Of a DNA stretch of 64,000 nucleotides, positions 8,003-16,945 are shown piece after piece (position 1 is the first letter of the stretch; every line of letters starts with the position of its first letter). This DNA is from Cellulosimicrobium sp. ES-005. GTDB lineage: Bacteria; Actinomycetota; Actinomycetes; Actinomycetales; Cellulomonadaceae. The DNA is taken from NCBI RefSeq assembly GCF_040448685.1, contig NZ_CP159290.1:2914001-2978000 (forward strand), written 5' to 3'. The notes beneath the pieces were generated by a model. It made no database searches. It was not told the DNA's origin and was given only the letters and a program-made list of their open reading frames with translations. The position numbers and the translations under genes were made by a program.

Positions 8003-9888
8003 GCCCTCTCGTCCTCCTCGGCGCGCGTCTCGTCCGGGCCGGCGGACCGCTGCGCGCCGTCTCGCTCGTGACCGGGTGCGCCGTCGCCGTCGCGCTCCTC
8101 GCAGCCGCGTGGGCCCTTCCGGACGCGCTGTACCCGGTCGTGCGGCCCGGAGACGTGAACCCGCAGCGCGGTGTGCTCGTCTCGCTGCTCGCGCTCGTCG
8201 TCGTCCCGGTCGCGGCGCTCCTGCTCGCCGTGGGGCGGCTGTCCTCGACGGTCCGCGACCGGCGGCTCGCGGCCCTGCACCTCCTCGGCGTGAGCCGGGC
8301 GCGGCTCGCTCTCGTCGCCGCGGTCGAGAACGGGATCCCCGCGCTGCTGGGTGCGGGACTCGGTGCCGTGGGGTTCGTCGTGGTCCGGGGTGTGCTGGAG
8401 CACCTGCTCGACCCGGTGCTGCGGGCGCCGATCACGGGCGGATGGCGCCTCGCCACGGTCGTGCTCGGCGTCGTCGTGCTGTCCGTCGTCCTCACCCTCG
8501 CGTCGTTCCGGCGGCTCGACGACCCGCGCGCCGCGACGAGCGAGTCCGCCCGGCCCCGGCTCTCGCTCTGGCGGCTCGCCCCTGTGCCCGTCGCCCTCGC
8601 CTGCTTCGGGATCCTGCTGACGACCCCGCCCGACGAGGTGGACGACGCGACGGTCGTGGCGCTGCTCGTCGGTCTCGCCGCCTCCGGGGTCGCCGTCGTC
8701 CTGGTCACGCCCCTGGTCTCCTCGCGGGTCTCCGGGACGCTCACCCGCACGGGGAGCGTGCCCGCGCTGCTCGCCGGCAGGGCGGTCCAGACCCAGCCCG
8801 CGGCGACCGGCCGCCGCGTCGTCGCTCTCGGCCTGACGGTCTTCGTCGCTTTCGCCGCCGCGGGGTACCTCGGCGTCTACGAGTCCACGCCGCACCTGGC
8901 GTACGCGATCCACAGCATCGAGGAGGGCCCGCAGCGGATGTTCGTCACGGCGGGCGACTCGCAGGAGGACCTGCGCGACAAGGTGCTCCCCGCCGTGGAG
9001 CGGGTCGACGGCGTGCTCGACGCCGAGCTCTCCTACGCCGTCGACCCCGTGACGTGCGCCGAGGGCGACGGGTCGGACTGCCCGTCCGTCTACGTGGGCA
9101 CGTGCGAGCGGCTCGGGCGCGCGATCGTCGTGGCCGGCTGCCGCGACGACCAGGCGGCGTGGATCGTGCACGGCGCCGGCGACGCGTCCCCGGCGTGGGC
9201 GCCCGAGCGGGTCGACACGCTGCTCCTCGCCGACCGGGACTCCGGCGCCACGCACACCGTCCCGCTGCCCGGCGAGATGACGCAGGACGACGACGCCGTG
9301 ACGTCGCAACGTCCCCTGGGTGGAGCGTCGTACGACGTGTTCGTGCCGCAAGGGCTCGCGGACGGCTGGGGCGTCCGGGTCTCGGGTGCCGAGCTCACGG
9401 CCCTCGGCGGGCCGGACGTGCGGGAGCGGCTGCTGGCCGTCGTCGAGGCGCACGGTGCCTGGGGAGACGTGCCCGAGCTGCACGACTACCGCCAGGTCGT
9501 CACCGTGCGCACCACGGTGTGGAGCGTCGTCGGGATCGCCGTCGCGGTGTCGCTCCTGACGTACGGACTGACGACGATCGACCGCGCGCGGGAGCGGCGC
9601 CGCGGACGCGCGCGGCTCATGGCCGTCGGCGTCCCCGCCCGGGTGCTGCGCCGCGCGCAGGCGCTCGCCGGCGCCCTGCCGCTCGTCGTCGCGGTCGTGG
9701 TCGGGACCGGTCTCGGCGTCGTGGCGACGGCGGCGTACTCCCACGTCGCCGGAGCCGTGTTCGCGATCGAGCCGACCGTCCTCGCGCTCATGATCGCCAC
9801 CGTGCTCGTGGGAGCGCTGGCCGTCTCGCTCGCGACCCTGCCTCTCACACGGAGCACGGTCACGGCGGAGGACCTCCGGCAGGAGTGA
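7999..9888 (+). CDS. FtsX-family ABC transporter permease
   Basis: 629 residues. Hydrophobic segments occur near residues 20-45, 55-80, 110-140, 150-170, 190-250 and 280-300, then a large extracytoplasmic region at about 300-500, and four more helices to the C-terminus (VVGIAVAVSLLTYGLTT, LPLVVAVVVGTGLGVVATAA). Two half-domains with RDRRLAALHLLGVSRAR and RRGRARLMAVGVPARVL are the coupling-helix regions typical of FtsX/MacB permeases. The outer region contains several Cys (CAEGDGSDCPSVYVGTC), possibly disulfide-bonded. It pairs with the ATPase upstream. Confidence 0.85.
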   Translation: MSPLVLLGARLVRAGGPLRAVSLVTGCAVAVALLAAAWALPDALYPVVRPGDVNPQRGVLVSLLALVVVPVAALLLAVGRLSSTVRDRRLAALHLLGVSRARLALVAAVENGIPALLGAGLGAVGFVVVRGVLEHLLDPVLRAPITGGWRLATVVLGVVVLSVVLTLASFRRLDDPRAATSESARPRLSLWRLAPVPVALACFGILLTTPPDEVDDATVVALLVGLAASGVAVVLVTPLVSSRVSGTLTRTGSVPALLAGRAVQTQPAATGRRVVALGLTVFVAFAAAGYLGVYESTPHLAYAIHSIEEGPQRMFVTAGDSQEDLRDKVLPAVERVDGVLDAELSYAVDPVTCAEGDGSDCPSVYVGTCERLGRAIVVAGCRDDQAAWIVHGAGDASPAWAPERVDTLLLADRDSGATHTVPLPGEMTQDDDAVTSQRPLGGASYDVFVPQGLADGWGVRVSGAELTALGGPDVRERLLAVVEAHGAWGDVPELHDYRQVVTVRTTVWSVVGIAVAVSLLTYGLTTIDRARERRRGRARLMAVGVPARVLRRAQALAGALPLVVAVVVGTGLGVVATAAYSHVAGAVFAIEPTVLALMIATVLVGALAVSLATLPLTRSTVTAEDLRQE

Positions 9889-9946
9889 CGCGGCGCGTTG
9901 CGAGTGCTCGCGCGGCGCGCGACGGTGGCGAGCGGAGGTGGTCGCC

Positions 9947-10369
9947 GTGGCCGACGTGTTCCCCCGGATCGCCCAGGTCGTGCTCGACACGACCGACGCG
10001 CGCGCGCTCGCCGAGTTCTACCGCGCGCTGTTCGGGCTCGCGTACCGCGCGGGCGACGAGCCGCCGCCGGCCGGCGAACCGGATCCGGCGGGTGCGGACT
10101 GGCTCGTGCTGCGCGCCGCGCCGGGCGGGGTCCAGATCGCGTTCCAGCAGGTCGACGCCCTGGCGCCGTCGACGTGGCCGGACGAGGGCGTGCCGCAGCA
10201 GCTCCACCTCGACTGCACCGTGCCGGACGTCGCGGAGCTCGACCGGCAGCACGAGCGCGCCCTCGCGCTCGGGGCGCGCCTGCTCCACGACCGCTCGGAC
10301 GACCCGGAGGAGCCGCTGCGTGTCTACGCCGACCCGGCGGGCCACCCCTTCTGCGTCTTCGTCGGCTGA
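9947..10369 (+). CDS. VOC-superfamily (glyoxalase/bleomycin-resistance-like) protein
   Basis: 140 residues from the GTG at 9947, chosen because GGAGG (9934-9938) sits 8 nt upstream; the earlier in-frame GTG at 9938 overlaps that site. Segments IAQVVLDTTDARALAEFYRA, IAFQQVD, LHLDCTVPDVAEL and VYADPAGHPFCVFV are the paired beta-alpha-beta units of the vicinal-oxygen-chelate fold. The His/Glu metal positions are only partly kept. Substrate unknown; this type often binds or modifies small toxic molecules. Confidence 0.75.
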   Translation: MADVFPRIAQVVLDTTDARALAEFYRALFGLAYRAGDEPPPAGEPDPAGADWLVLRAAPGGVQIAFQQVDALAPSTWPDEGVPQQLHLDCTVPDVAELDRQHERALALGARLLHDRSDDPEEPLRVYADPAGHPFCVFVG

Positions 10370-10390
10370 CCGCCGGAGATCGACCCTTGC

Positions 10391-10447
10391 ATACCCCCCA
10401 CCCGTATAGTACCTTCACCGCCAGATACCCCCATGGGGTATCTGGCG
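10391..10447. promoter_or_regulatory. Double CsoR/DUF156-like operator upstream of the MFS gene
   Basis: Two ATAC...GTAT boxes lie in tandem. The first, 10391-10407, is ATACCCCCCACCCGTAT. The second, 10425-10441, is ATACCCC-CAT-GGGGTAT, the core of a perfect 13-bp inverted repeat (10419-10447). Box 2 closely resembles operators of the CsoR/RcnR/FrmR family, which read ATACC, G/C run, GTAT. TATAGT (10405-10410) between them is a good -10 hexamer. A repressor bound here would block transcription of the MFS gene at 10524. No CsoR-family gene is in the window. Confidence 0.5.
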
Positions 10448-10523
10448 ACGGGTTGCCGTCGCCTCGCGTGCCGCCGTCCCCGGCGGCCGGACAGGGCCGT
10501 CGAGGCCCGGAGGAGGACGCTCG

Positions 10524-11954
10524 ATGTCGGACGCATCGAGGCGGGGGTGGGCCCTCGGGCTCATCGCCACCGCGCAGTTCATGGTCATCATGGACACCTC
10601 GATCATCGGGGTGGCCCTCCCACGCATCCAGGAGGACCTGGGCTTCACGCCGGGGAACCTGTCGTGGGTCTTCAACGCGTACGTCGTCGCGTTCGCCGGG
10701 CTCCTGCTCCTCGGGGGCCGGCTCGCCGACCTCTTCGGCGCCCGGCGCATCTTCGCGATCGGCTGGGCGGTGCTGCTCGTCGGCTCCGTCGTCGCCGGGG
10801 CGGCCGAGACCGTCGCGGTCGAGCTCACCGGGCGCGTGGTCCAGGGTGCCGGCGCCGCGCTCGTCGCCCCCGCCGCGCTCACGCTGCTCATGTCGATCTT
10901 CGGGTCCAGCCCTCGGGAGCTCACGCGGGCGCTCGCGGTCTACGGTGCCGCCGCACCCGCGGGCGGTACGGCCGGCGTCTTCCTCGGTGGGCTCATCACC
11001 GAGTACGCGAGCTGGCCGTGGGTGTTCTGGATCAACGTGCCGATCGCCGTGCTCGTGCTCGCCGTCACCCGGGTCCTGCTCCCCGCCGGCACGACCACGC
11101 GGGGGTCCGTCGACGTCGTGGGCGCGCTCACGGTCACCGTGGGCCTCGGTGCCCTCGTCTTCGCGGTGGTGCGGGCGCCCGAGGTCGGGTGGGGCGCGGC
11201 GCAGACGTGGGTCGTGCTCGGCGCCGCGCTCCTGCTGCTCGTCGGCTTCGTCGTCAGCCAGGCCCGGCGCAGCCAGCCGCTCGTCCCGCTGCGGATCTTC
11301 CGGACCCCGAACCTCGGGGCGGCGAACCTCGCCCAGGCGCTGCTCGGCGCGGCCTGGGTCGCGATGTGGTTCTACCTCAACCTGTACCTGCAGCAGGTCC
11401 TCGGGCTGGGCGCCTTCGCCTCCGGCGCCGCCCTCGTGCCGATGACCGCGCTCGTCATGGTCGGGATGGTCGCGCTCGCGCCGCGCCTCATCGCCCGCTG
11501 GGGGAGCAAGGCCCTGGTCGTCGCCGGTCTGCTGGTCCTCGCGGTCGGTCTCGGGTGGCTCTCGTTCGTCCGGCCCGACGGCGCGTACGCCGTCGACGTC
11601 CTGCCCGCGACGCTCGTCGCGGCGCTCGGGATGTCGCTCGCCTTCATCCCGTCGCTCGGGACCGCGATCTCCAGCGCCCCGCCCCAGGACGGCGGCCTCG
11701 CGTCCGGGATCGTCAACACGAGCTACCAGGTGGGGTCCGCCCTCGGCCTCGCCGCGATGACGGCCGTCGGCGCGGCGTTCGGGGCGACCGCGAGCGACGA
11801 CCTCGTCGCGCTCACCGACGGGTACTCAGCGGTGTTCCTCGGGGCCGGGGTCGTCGCGCTCGTCGCGGCGCTCCTCAGCGCGGTGCTGCTCCGCACGCCG
11901 CCCCGCACCGGGGCCGGCGAGCCGGCGCGCGAGAGCGAGACCGTCGGCGCGTGA
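10524..11954 (+). CDS. DHA2-type MFS drug/proton antiporter
   Basis: 476 residues with about 14 hydrophobic segments. The opening FMVIMDTSIIGVALPRIQED is the DHA2 motif D1, GGRLADLFGARRIF is motif A, and GRVVQGAGAALVAPAALTLL is in the helix-4/5 region. It follows AGGAGGAC at good spacing from the ATG. It should export a toxic compound in exchange for protons. Regulation is suggested by the CsoR-like double operator at 10391-10447, which raises the possibility of metal, persulfide or aldehyde induction rather than a drug signal. Confidence 0.87.
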   Translation: MSDASRRGWALGLIATAQFMVIMDTSIIGVALPRIQEDLGFTPGNLSWVFNAYVVAFAGLLLLGGRLADLFGARRIFAIGWAVLLVGSVVAGAAETVAVELTGRVVQGAGAALVAPAALTLLMSIFGSSPRELTRALAVYGAAAPAGGTAGVFLGGLITEYASWPWVFWINVPIAVLVLAVTRVLLPAGTTTRGSVDVVGALTVTVGLGALVFAVVRAPEVGWGAAQTWVVLGAALLLLVGFVVSQARRSQPLVPLRIFRTPNLGAANLAQALLGAAWVAMWFYLNLYLQQVLGLGAFASGAALVPMTALVMVGMVALAPRLIARWGSKALVVAGLLVLAVGLGWLSFVRPDGAYAVDVLPATLVAALGMSLAFIPSLGTAISSAPPQDGGLASGIVNTSYQVGSALGLAAMTAVGAAFGATASDDLVALTDGYSAVFLGAGVVALVAALLSAVLLRTPPRTGAGEPARESETVGA

Positions 11955-11966
11955 GCCGCGCACGAC

Positions 11967-12011
11967 ACGCCGCGGGCGGTCGCGGGCGACGCGCGCGACC
12001 GCCCGCGGCGT
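11967..12011. terminator. Bidirectional terminator hairpin between the MFS gene and clpX
   Basis: A perfect 18-bp stem (11967-11984 with 11994-12011) and a 9-nt loop lie between two convergent genes. It lacks a U tract, as is common in GC-rich actinobacteria. Confidence 0.6.
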
Positions 12012-12032
12012 GCCCGGCGCCGAGCGAACAGG

Positions 12033-13382
12033 TCAGGCGGACTTCTCCCGCGGGGTACGGCTGCGCGCGGTGGAGGTGCGCGGCACGATCGTGGGGTTCA
12101 CGTTGTCCAGCACGACCTCACGCGTGATCACGACCCGCTCCACGTCATCACGCGACGGCACGTCGAACATCACCTGCTGCAACACCTCCTCCATGATCGC
12201 CCGCAACCCCCGCGCCCCCGTCCCCCGCAACAACGCCTGCTCCGCGACCGCCTCCACCGCACCCTCGGTGAACTCCAGCTCCACCCCGTCGATCGCGAAC
12301 ATCCGCTGATACTGCTTCACCAACGCATTGCGCGGCTGCGTCAGAATCCGCACCAACGCCTCGGAGTCCAACGCCGACACCGACGCGATCACCGGAAGAC
12401 GCCCGATGAACTCCGGGATCAACCCGAACCGATGCAGATCCTCCGGGCGCACCTGCGCGAACAGATCCTCCCCCGCACCCGTCTCGATCGACGCACCAAA
12501 CCCCACCCCCCGCTTGCGCGCCCGCGCCGCCACGATGTCGTCCAACCCCGCAAACGCCCCCGCCACGATGAACAACACGTTCGACGTGTCCACCTGGATG
12601 AACTCCTGATGCGGATGCTTACGACCACCCTGCGGCGGCACCGACGCGCTCGTACCCTCGATGATCTTCAACAACGCCTGCTGCACACCCTCACCCGACA
12701 CATCACGCGTGATCGACGGGTTCTCCGCCTTGCGAGCCACCTTGTCGATCTCATCGATATAGATGATCCCCGTCTCAGCCTTCTTCACGTCGAAGTCCGC
12801 CGCCTGCACCAGCTTCAACAGAATGTTCTCCACGTCCTCACCGACATACCCCGCCTCGGTGAGCGCCGTCGCATCCGCGATCGCGAACGGCACGTTCAAC
12901 ATCCGCGCCAACGTCTGCGCCAGATACGTCTTACCCGTCCCCGTCGGACCGATCAACAGAATGTTCGACTTCGCCAGCTCCACGTAGTCCGGGTCGTCGG
13001 CCGCGGGGGAGTCGCCGGCCTCCTCGGCCGCGGCGGCGGCGCGGACGCGCTTGTAGTGGTTGTGCACCGCGACGGCCAGCGCCCGCTTGGCGCCGTCCTG
13101 CCCGACGACGTAGCGGCTCAGGTGCGCGAAGATCTCGTGAGGCGTGGGGAGGGGGCCGTCGCCGGTCACGACGTCCTGCGCCGCGCTCTCGGCCTCGCGG
13201 TCCTCCTCGACCATCTCGAGGCACAGGGCCACGCACTCGTCGCAGATGAACACGCCCGCGGGCCCGGCGATGAGTCGCTTCACCTGGCGCTGGGACTTGC
13301 CGCAGAAGGAGCACGTGAGCGCGTCCGCCGCGCGCGGACCGCGCTGCCCGCGCGTGTCGTCGGTGCCGTCGGAGCGTGCCAC
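12033..13382 (-). CDS. clpX: ATP-dependent Clp protease ATP-binding subunit ClpX
   Basis: 449 residues from a GTG at 13382. The N-terminal zinc-binding domain has Cys at about 24, 27, 47 and 50 ([20 protein letters not shown]). The AAA+ core shows Walker [10 protein letters not shown], the pore loop [17 protein letters not shown], Walker [14 protein letters not shown], and arginine-finger and sensor regions ([25 protein letters not shown]). It unfolds tagged proteins for ClpP. No clpP gene is adjacent, and the core (about 12120-12975) uses clearly different codons from the rest of the gene (TTG, GGG, CGG, GAT, TAT), suggesting a mosaic history. Whether it is the only clpX of the genome cannot be told here. 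Confidence 0.93.
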   Translation of the reverse strand: MARSDGTDDTRGQRGPRAADALTCSFCGKSQRQVKRLIAGPAGVFICDECVALCLEMVEEDREAESAAQDVVTGDGPLPTPHEIFAHLSRYVVGQDGAKRALAVAVHNHYKRVRAAAAAEEAGDSPAADDPDYVELAKSNILLIGPTGTGKTYLAQTLARMLNVPFAIADATALTEAGYVGEDVENILLKLVQAADFDVKKAETGIIYIDEIDKVARKAENPSITRDVSGEGVQQALLKIIEGTSASVPPQGGRKHPHQEFIQVDTSNVLFIVAGAFAGLDDIVAARARKRGVGFGASIETGAGEDLFAQVRPEDLHRFGLIPEFIGRLPVIASVSALDSEALVRILTQPRNALVKQYQRMFAIDGVELEFTEGAVEAVAEQALLRGTGARGLRAIMEEVLQQVMFDVPSRDDVERVVITREVVLDNVNPTIVPRTSTARSRTPREKSA

Positions 13383-13470
13383 CGGGTGCCTCCAGTCCAG
13401 TCGGTTGCGGCCGATCGTAGCCGCCGCCCACGACACGCCGACAGGTTCCGCTCCCAGGAGGCGCGTCGGG

Positions 13471-14694
13471 TCAGCGACCCTCGGCAGGCCCGAGGCCCGC
13501 CGACCGCTCCGTCAGGAGCTGGAGGCGGCTCGCGGCCCGGAAGGCGTCGGGTCGGTCCGGCATCGCTGTGCGGAAGGCGCCGAGCGCGTGGGCCGACGTG
13601 ACCACGAGCTCGACGTCGGCGTCCACGAGCACGTCCACGACGGCGATGAACCGCTGCTGGGCCTCCCGGTCCGCGTCCGTGAGGAGGGGGACGTCGGTGA
13701 CGACCCAGCGACGGAAACGCGCGGCCCAGTCGAGGTACTCGAGGGTGGACGTCGGCCGCCCCGCCAGGTCCGCGAACGTCACCCACAGCTCGGGCTCGCT
13801 CTCGCGGGCCGGGCCGTCCACCCGTGCGGCCGTCACCTCGAACGACCTGGTCCCGGTGCGGACGACCGCCCGGGAACCCGGGGCGGGGGCGACGAGCCCG
13901 TGGGCGGCGAGCTGCGCCGTCGTGCCGGGGGAGAGCCACGCGCCCGCGGCGAAGCCTGCGCGACCGCGCCCCCCGAGCGCCCGGTAGTCCGTCGCCCCGG
14001 CGAGCTCGACCACGTCGAGGTGCGCGCGCAGGAGCGCGATGCCCGGCTCGGCGACGTGGTGCCACAGCGGGTTCGGGAGCAGCGTGCCGGGCTCGTAGTT
14101 GGACGTCGCGAGCACGACGACGCCCGCCTCGAACGCGCGGCGCAGGAGCCGGGTGAGCAGGGTCGCGTCGCCGGTGTCGTGCAGGTGGAGCTCGTCGAGG
14201 TAGAGCAGCGTGCTCCCGCGCAGGAGGTCGTCGATCGCGGCGTCGACGGTGCCGGGGCGTGGCTCCGCCGACTCCTCCGGCGGCCCGGGCGGCGGCTCCG
14301 CGGCCGGGGCGGCCGCGCGGGTGCGCCACCCGCGCGTCGGGCCGCCCTGCCCGACGGCGGGCCGCGGCCCGGCGAGGGCGCTCGCCTGCTGGGCGTGGAT
14401 CGCCGCGTGCAGCGCGCGGAACAGGTCGTACACATGCACCCGCCGGGCCGCGCCGGCCGGGAGCCCGCCCGCGACGGCCGCGAAGAACGCCCCGGCCAGC
14501 CACGACTTCCCGCGCCCCGCGGGGCCCCACACGTACAGCCCGCGGACGGGCCGCCGTCGGGCCCCGGCGAGCTCGTCGCCGAGCCGGGCGAGCCGGTCGA
14601 GGAGCGCGGACTGGTCCGGGTCGAGCGCGAACCCCTCGCGCGACGCCGCCGCCTCGACCGCACGCCGGGTGCGGTCGAGGCGGGAGCGGGTCAC
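13471..14694 (-). CDS. zapE: ZapE/AFG1-family ATPase
   Basis: 407 residues starting at a GTG. Walker A is [14 protein letters not shown] and Walker [36 protein letters not shown] and a C-terminal [18 protein letters not shown] are hallmarks of the family. A low-complexity Gly/Pro/Ala insertion (about 115-155) separates the two Walker regions. In proteobacteria ZapE interacts with the Z ring and FtsZ; its actinobacterial role is less clear. It is followed 9 bp upstream on the same strand by the HAAS-domain membrane protein. Confidence 0.85.
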   Translation of the reverse strand: MTRSRLDRTRRAVEAAASREGFALDPDQSALLDRLARLGDELAGARRRPVRGLYVWGPAGRGKSWLAGAFFAAVAGGLPAGAARRVHVYDLFRALHAAIHAQQASALAGPRPAVGQGGPTRGWRTRAAAPAAEPPPGPPEESAEPRPGTVDAAIDDLLRGSTLLYLDELHLHDTGDATLLTRLLRRAFEAGVVVLATSNYEPGTLLPNPLWHHVAEPGIALLRAHLDVVELAGATDYRALGGRGRAGFAAGAWLSPGTTAQLAAHGLVAPAPGSRAVVRTGTRSFEVTAARVDGPARESEPELWVTFADLAGRPTSTLEYLDWAARFRRWVVTDVPLLTDADREAQQRFIAVVDVLVDADVELVVTSAHALGAFRTAMPDRPDAFRAASRLQLLTERSAGLGPAEGR

Positions 14695-14703
14695 CGGGCC
14701 AGC

Positions 14704-15648
14704 CTAGGCACGGGGGCTGCGCAGGGCCTTCACCCAGACGCTGACGACGTCCCAGCCGGTGATGACCAGGGTGCCCGCGACGATCGCGTTCGAGAGCCAG
14801 GTGACCGAGTCGCCGCCCGTGACCTCGAGGAACGCCGGGTTGACGAGGCGGTCGGCGCTGGCGAGCCAGACGACGGCGGCGGCGAACAGCGCCCCGACGA
14901 CCGTGTTGGCGACCGCGAGGCCGACGGTCCACCGGCCGCGCGCGTACACGAGGATCGTGAGCACGATCTCGACCGCGACGAGCGCGACGAGCACGCCGGT
15001 CCAGACCGGCCACAGGTCGGGCTGCAGCACGGGGACGGCGGTGCCGTCGGGCCCCCGGTACGTCGCGACGTTCTGGAGGAGGAGGACGGCGGCGACCAGG
15101 ACGAGCAGGCCGACCGACACGACCGTGTCGACGAGCGTGACCTCGCGGGGCGCGCGCTCGGTCGGGAGGCGGTCGACCGTCCAGGGGCCGGTGAGCTCGT
15201 CCTGGCTCCGCGGGGAGCCGTACCGTTCGAGCAGGACGAAGACGAGCGTCGTCCAGAACGCGATCTGGAGGGCGACCGAGGCGGTCGTCCAGATGCCGCT
15301 CCAGATGGCCGACCCGACGGCGTCGCCGTCGACGAGGTCCGTCGCGAGCACGATCGCCCCGGGGATGAGGCTGACCCAGAGCAGCACCTTGAGGAGCCGC
15401 AGCCAGTCGAGGTAGAGCGTCGGGCCGATGAGGTAGAGCGGGCGCCCGGCGAGGTCGGCGGCGAGGCGGTCGGGGTCGCCGAGGTCGTTGAGGACGTCGG
15501 TCTCGGCCCGTGCCGGGTCGGTGCCGGCCTCGACCTTGGCCTCGACGGCGTCGGCGACGGACGCGCGCAGCTCCTGCTCGAGGTCGGCGTGCTGGTCCGC
15601 GGGGACGCGGCGCAGCGTGGCGGCGACGTAGCGGTCGGTGAGCGTCAT
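14704..15648 (-). CDS. Multi-pass membrane protein with N-terminal HAAS-type domain
   Basis: 314 residues from the ATG at 15648, which overlaps the padR stop by 4 nt (ATGA). The first 75 residues (TDRYVAATLRRVPADQHADL, VLNDLGDPDRLAADLAGRP) form the HAAS helical domain often found in proteins paired with PadR regulators. Six to seven hydrophobic helices follow. The HAAS-PadR pair is a common signalling unit in which the membrane protein is thought to control or be controlled by the regulator. Ligand unknown. Confidence 0.75.
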   Translation of the reverse strand: MTLTDRYVAATLRRVPADQHADLEQELRASVADAVEAKVEAGTDPARAETDVLNDLGDPDRLAADLAGRPLYLIGPTLYLDWLRLLKVLLWVSLIPGAIVLATDLVDGDAVGSAIWSGIWTTASVALQIAFWTTLVFVLLERYGSPRSQDELTGPWTVDRLPTERAPREVTLVDTVVSVGLLVLVAAVLLLQNVATYRGPDGTAVPVLQPDLWPVWTGVLVALVAVEIVLTILVYARGRWTVGLAVANTVVGALFAAAVVWLASADRLVNPAFLEVTGGDSVTWLSNAIVAGTLVITGWDVVSVWVKALRSPRA

Positions 15649-15989
15649 GACGTGCCTTCCTGGGAGTCGATGGTCTGGAGGCTGCGCGCGATCGCGAGCC
15701 ACTCGTCGAGCAGGTCGCGGGCGAAGCGCTCACCCGCGGGGGAGGTGCGGTAGAACTTGCGCGGCCGCGCCTCGTCGGTGTTCCACTCGCTCACGAGGAG
15801 GCCCTGCTTCTCGAGCCGGCGCAGGAGCGGGTAGAGCGTGTTGGCGTCGACGGGGACGCCCGCCGCGGCGAGCGCCTCGAGGAGCCCGTAGCCGTAGCCG
15901 GGCGTGCGCAGCAGCAGCAGGCTCGCGACGACGACGGAGCCGCGGCGCACCTCCTGGCTGTGCCCGGCGAAGATCTCGGGATCGGTCAT
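15645..15989 (-). CDS. PadR-family transcriptional regulator (short form)
   Basis: 114 residues, the short class with one winged helix and a single C-terminal helix. Visible: VVASLLLLRTPGYGYGLLEA, VDANTLYPLLRRLEKQGLLV and the wing ARPRKFYRTSPAGER. It is coupled to the HAAS membrane protein by a 4-nt overlap. The dyad at 15993-16016, immediately before its ATG, is the probable autoregulatory site. Confidence 0.87.
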   Translation of the reverse strand: MTDPEIFAGHSQEVRRGSVVVASLLLLRTPGYGYGLLEALAAAGVPVDANTLYPLLRRLEKQGLLVSEWNTDEARPRKFYRTSPAGERFARDLLDEWLAIARSLQTIDSQEGTS

Positions 15990-15992
15990 GTC

Positions 15993-16016
15993 TCACACCA
16001 TAGTGTGTGACACACA
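15993..16016. promoter_or_regulatory. Dyad operator of the short padR gene
   Basis: TCACAC (15993-15998) pairs with GTGTGA (16005-16010), and TGTGTG-A-CACACA (16004-16016) forms a second overlapping palindrome. The site begins 4 bp before the padR start codon on the minus strand, a typical PadR autoregulation position. Confidence 0.5.
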
Positions 16017-16057
16017 GTATGCACAAGAGGCACATCATCGTGTCGGCGCTGGAGCGC

Positions 16058-16076
16058 TAGACTGGAACGGTTCCAG
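16058..16076 (+). promoter_or_regulatory. -10 box overlapped by a 15-bp palindrome before the DtxR gene
   Basis: TAGACT (16058-16063) is a good -10 hexamer and is immediately overlapped by CTGGAAC-G-GTTCCAG (16062-16076), a perfect palindrome about 32 bp before the GTG start. The palindrome does not resemble the classical DtxR/IdeR iron box, so another regulator, or a divergent box, is implied. Confidence 0.45.
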
Positions 16077-16107
16077 AGAAGAGTGCGTACCTGCCGCGGG
16101 AGGCCGA

Positions 16108-16818
16108 GTGACCGACCTGATCGACACCACCGAGATGTACCTGAAGTCGATCTACGAGCTGCAGGAGGAGGGCATCCCTCCGCTGCGCGCGCGGATCGCC
16201 GAGCGCCTCGGGCACTCCGGGCCGACCGTCTCCCAGACCGTCGCCCGCATGGAGCGGGACGGCCTCGTCGTCGTCGGCGGCGACCGCCAGCTCGAGCTCA
16301 CGACGCTCGGGCAGCAGACGGCGGTACGCGTCATGCGCAAGCACCGCCTCGCCGAGCGGCTCCTCACCGACGTCATCAAGCTCGACTGGGAGCAGGTGCA
16401 CACCGAGGCCTGCCGCTGGGAGCACGTGATGAGCGACCTCGTCGAGCAGCGCCTCGTCGCGCTCCTCGACCACCCCGCGCACGACCCCTACGGCAACCCG
16501 ATCCCGGGCCTGCGCGAGCTGGGCGAGGACCTGCCGGAGGTCGAGTACCTCGACGGCGTCGTGTCGCTGCCGGCCCACCTCGCCGCGAGCGGCACGGCCG
16601 ACGGGGGCGAGGTCCGCGTCGTGCTCCAGCGCATCGCCGAGCCGGTCCAGGTCGACGTCGAGCTCCTCGCGCGCTTCGCCGAGGCGGGCGTGTTCCCGCG
16701 CCAGACCCTCGTCGTCGCCGTGCACGACGGCGCCGTCACGGTCTCGGGCGACGGCGCCGACACGGTCCTGGACCTCCCGGACGACGTCGCGCGCCACCTC
16801 TTCGTCACGGCTGACTGA
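16108..16818 (+). CDS. DtxR/IdeR-family metal-dependent transcriptional regulator
   Basis: 236 residues from a GTG with GGGAGG upstream. The N-terminal winged helix is DTTEMYLKSIYELQEEGI, with recognition helix HSGPTVSQTVARMERDGLV; the metal-binding and dimerisation domain follows (MRKHRLAERLL, CRWEHVMSDLVEQRLV with the conserved Cys and Glu). Residues from about 155 form the SH3-like C-terminal domain. The length and ligand residues match IdeR, which represses iron uptake or responds to manganese. Its neighbours (sodA convergent downstream) fit a redox/metal theme. Confidence 0.88.
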   Translation: MTDLIDTTEMYLKSIYELQEEGIPPLRARIAERLGHSGPTVSQTVARMERDGLVVVGGDRQLELTTLGQQTAVRVMRKHRLAERLLTDVIKLDWEQVHTEACRWEHVMSDLVEQRLVALLDHPAHDPYGNPIPGLRELGEDLPEVEYLDGVVSLPAHLAASGTADGGEVRVVLQRIAEPVQVDVELLARFAEAGVFPRQTLVVAVHDGAVTVSGDGADTVLDLPDDVARHLFVTAD

Positions 16819-16842
16819 GCCCGACGCCGCCGTCGTCAGGCT

Positions 16843-16923
16843 GTCGAACACGACATGAGGGTCGTTATCCATCGGATAACGACCCTCATGTCGTGTTCGC
16901 CGGCGGGCGGTGTCGTGCTCGCC
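16843..16923. repeat. 81-bp dispersed repeat, copy A (with 26-bp perfect stem)
   Basis: An 81-bp element between the convergent dtxR-type and sodA genes. Its left 57 bp form a perfect 26-bp inverted repeat (16845-16870 with 16874-16899, loop ATC), which should act as a bidirectional terminator. The right part (GTCGTG...GTCGTGCTCGCC) matches copies B (18617-18697) and C (34626-34706), which have the same length and the same CACGAC/GTCGTG ends. Confidence 0.7.
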
Positions 16924-16945
16924 GGGCGGGTGGAGCGGGTGCCCG

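Noticed and set aside
7105-9990. 961-codon minus-strand frame opposite the ABC genes
   Set aside because: It is the antisense shadow of the ATPase and permease, which carry complete Walker and FtsX features.
10433-12127. Long frame starting at the ATG inside the palindrome before the MFS gene
   Set aside because: The ATG belongs to the operator palindrome and the frame is a shadow of the MFS gene at 10524, which has a proper ribosome binding site and membrane helices.
16845-16899. 26-bp hairpin treated as only a simple terminator
   Set aside because: It probably does terminate transcription, but it is part of an 81-bp element shared with two other sites, so it is reported as a repeat.
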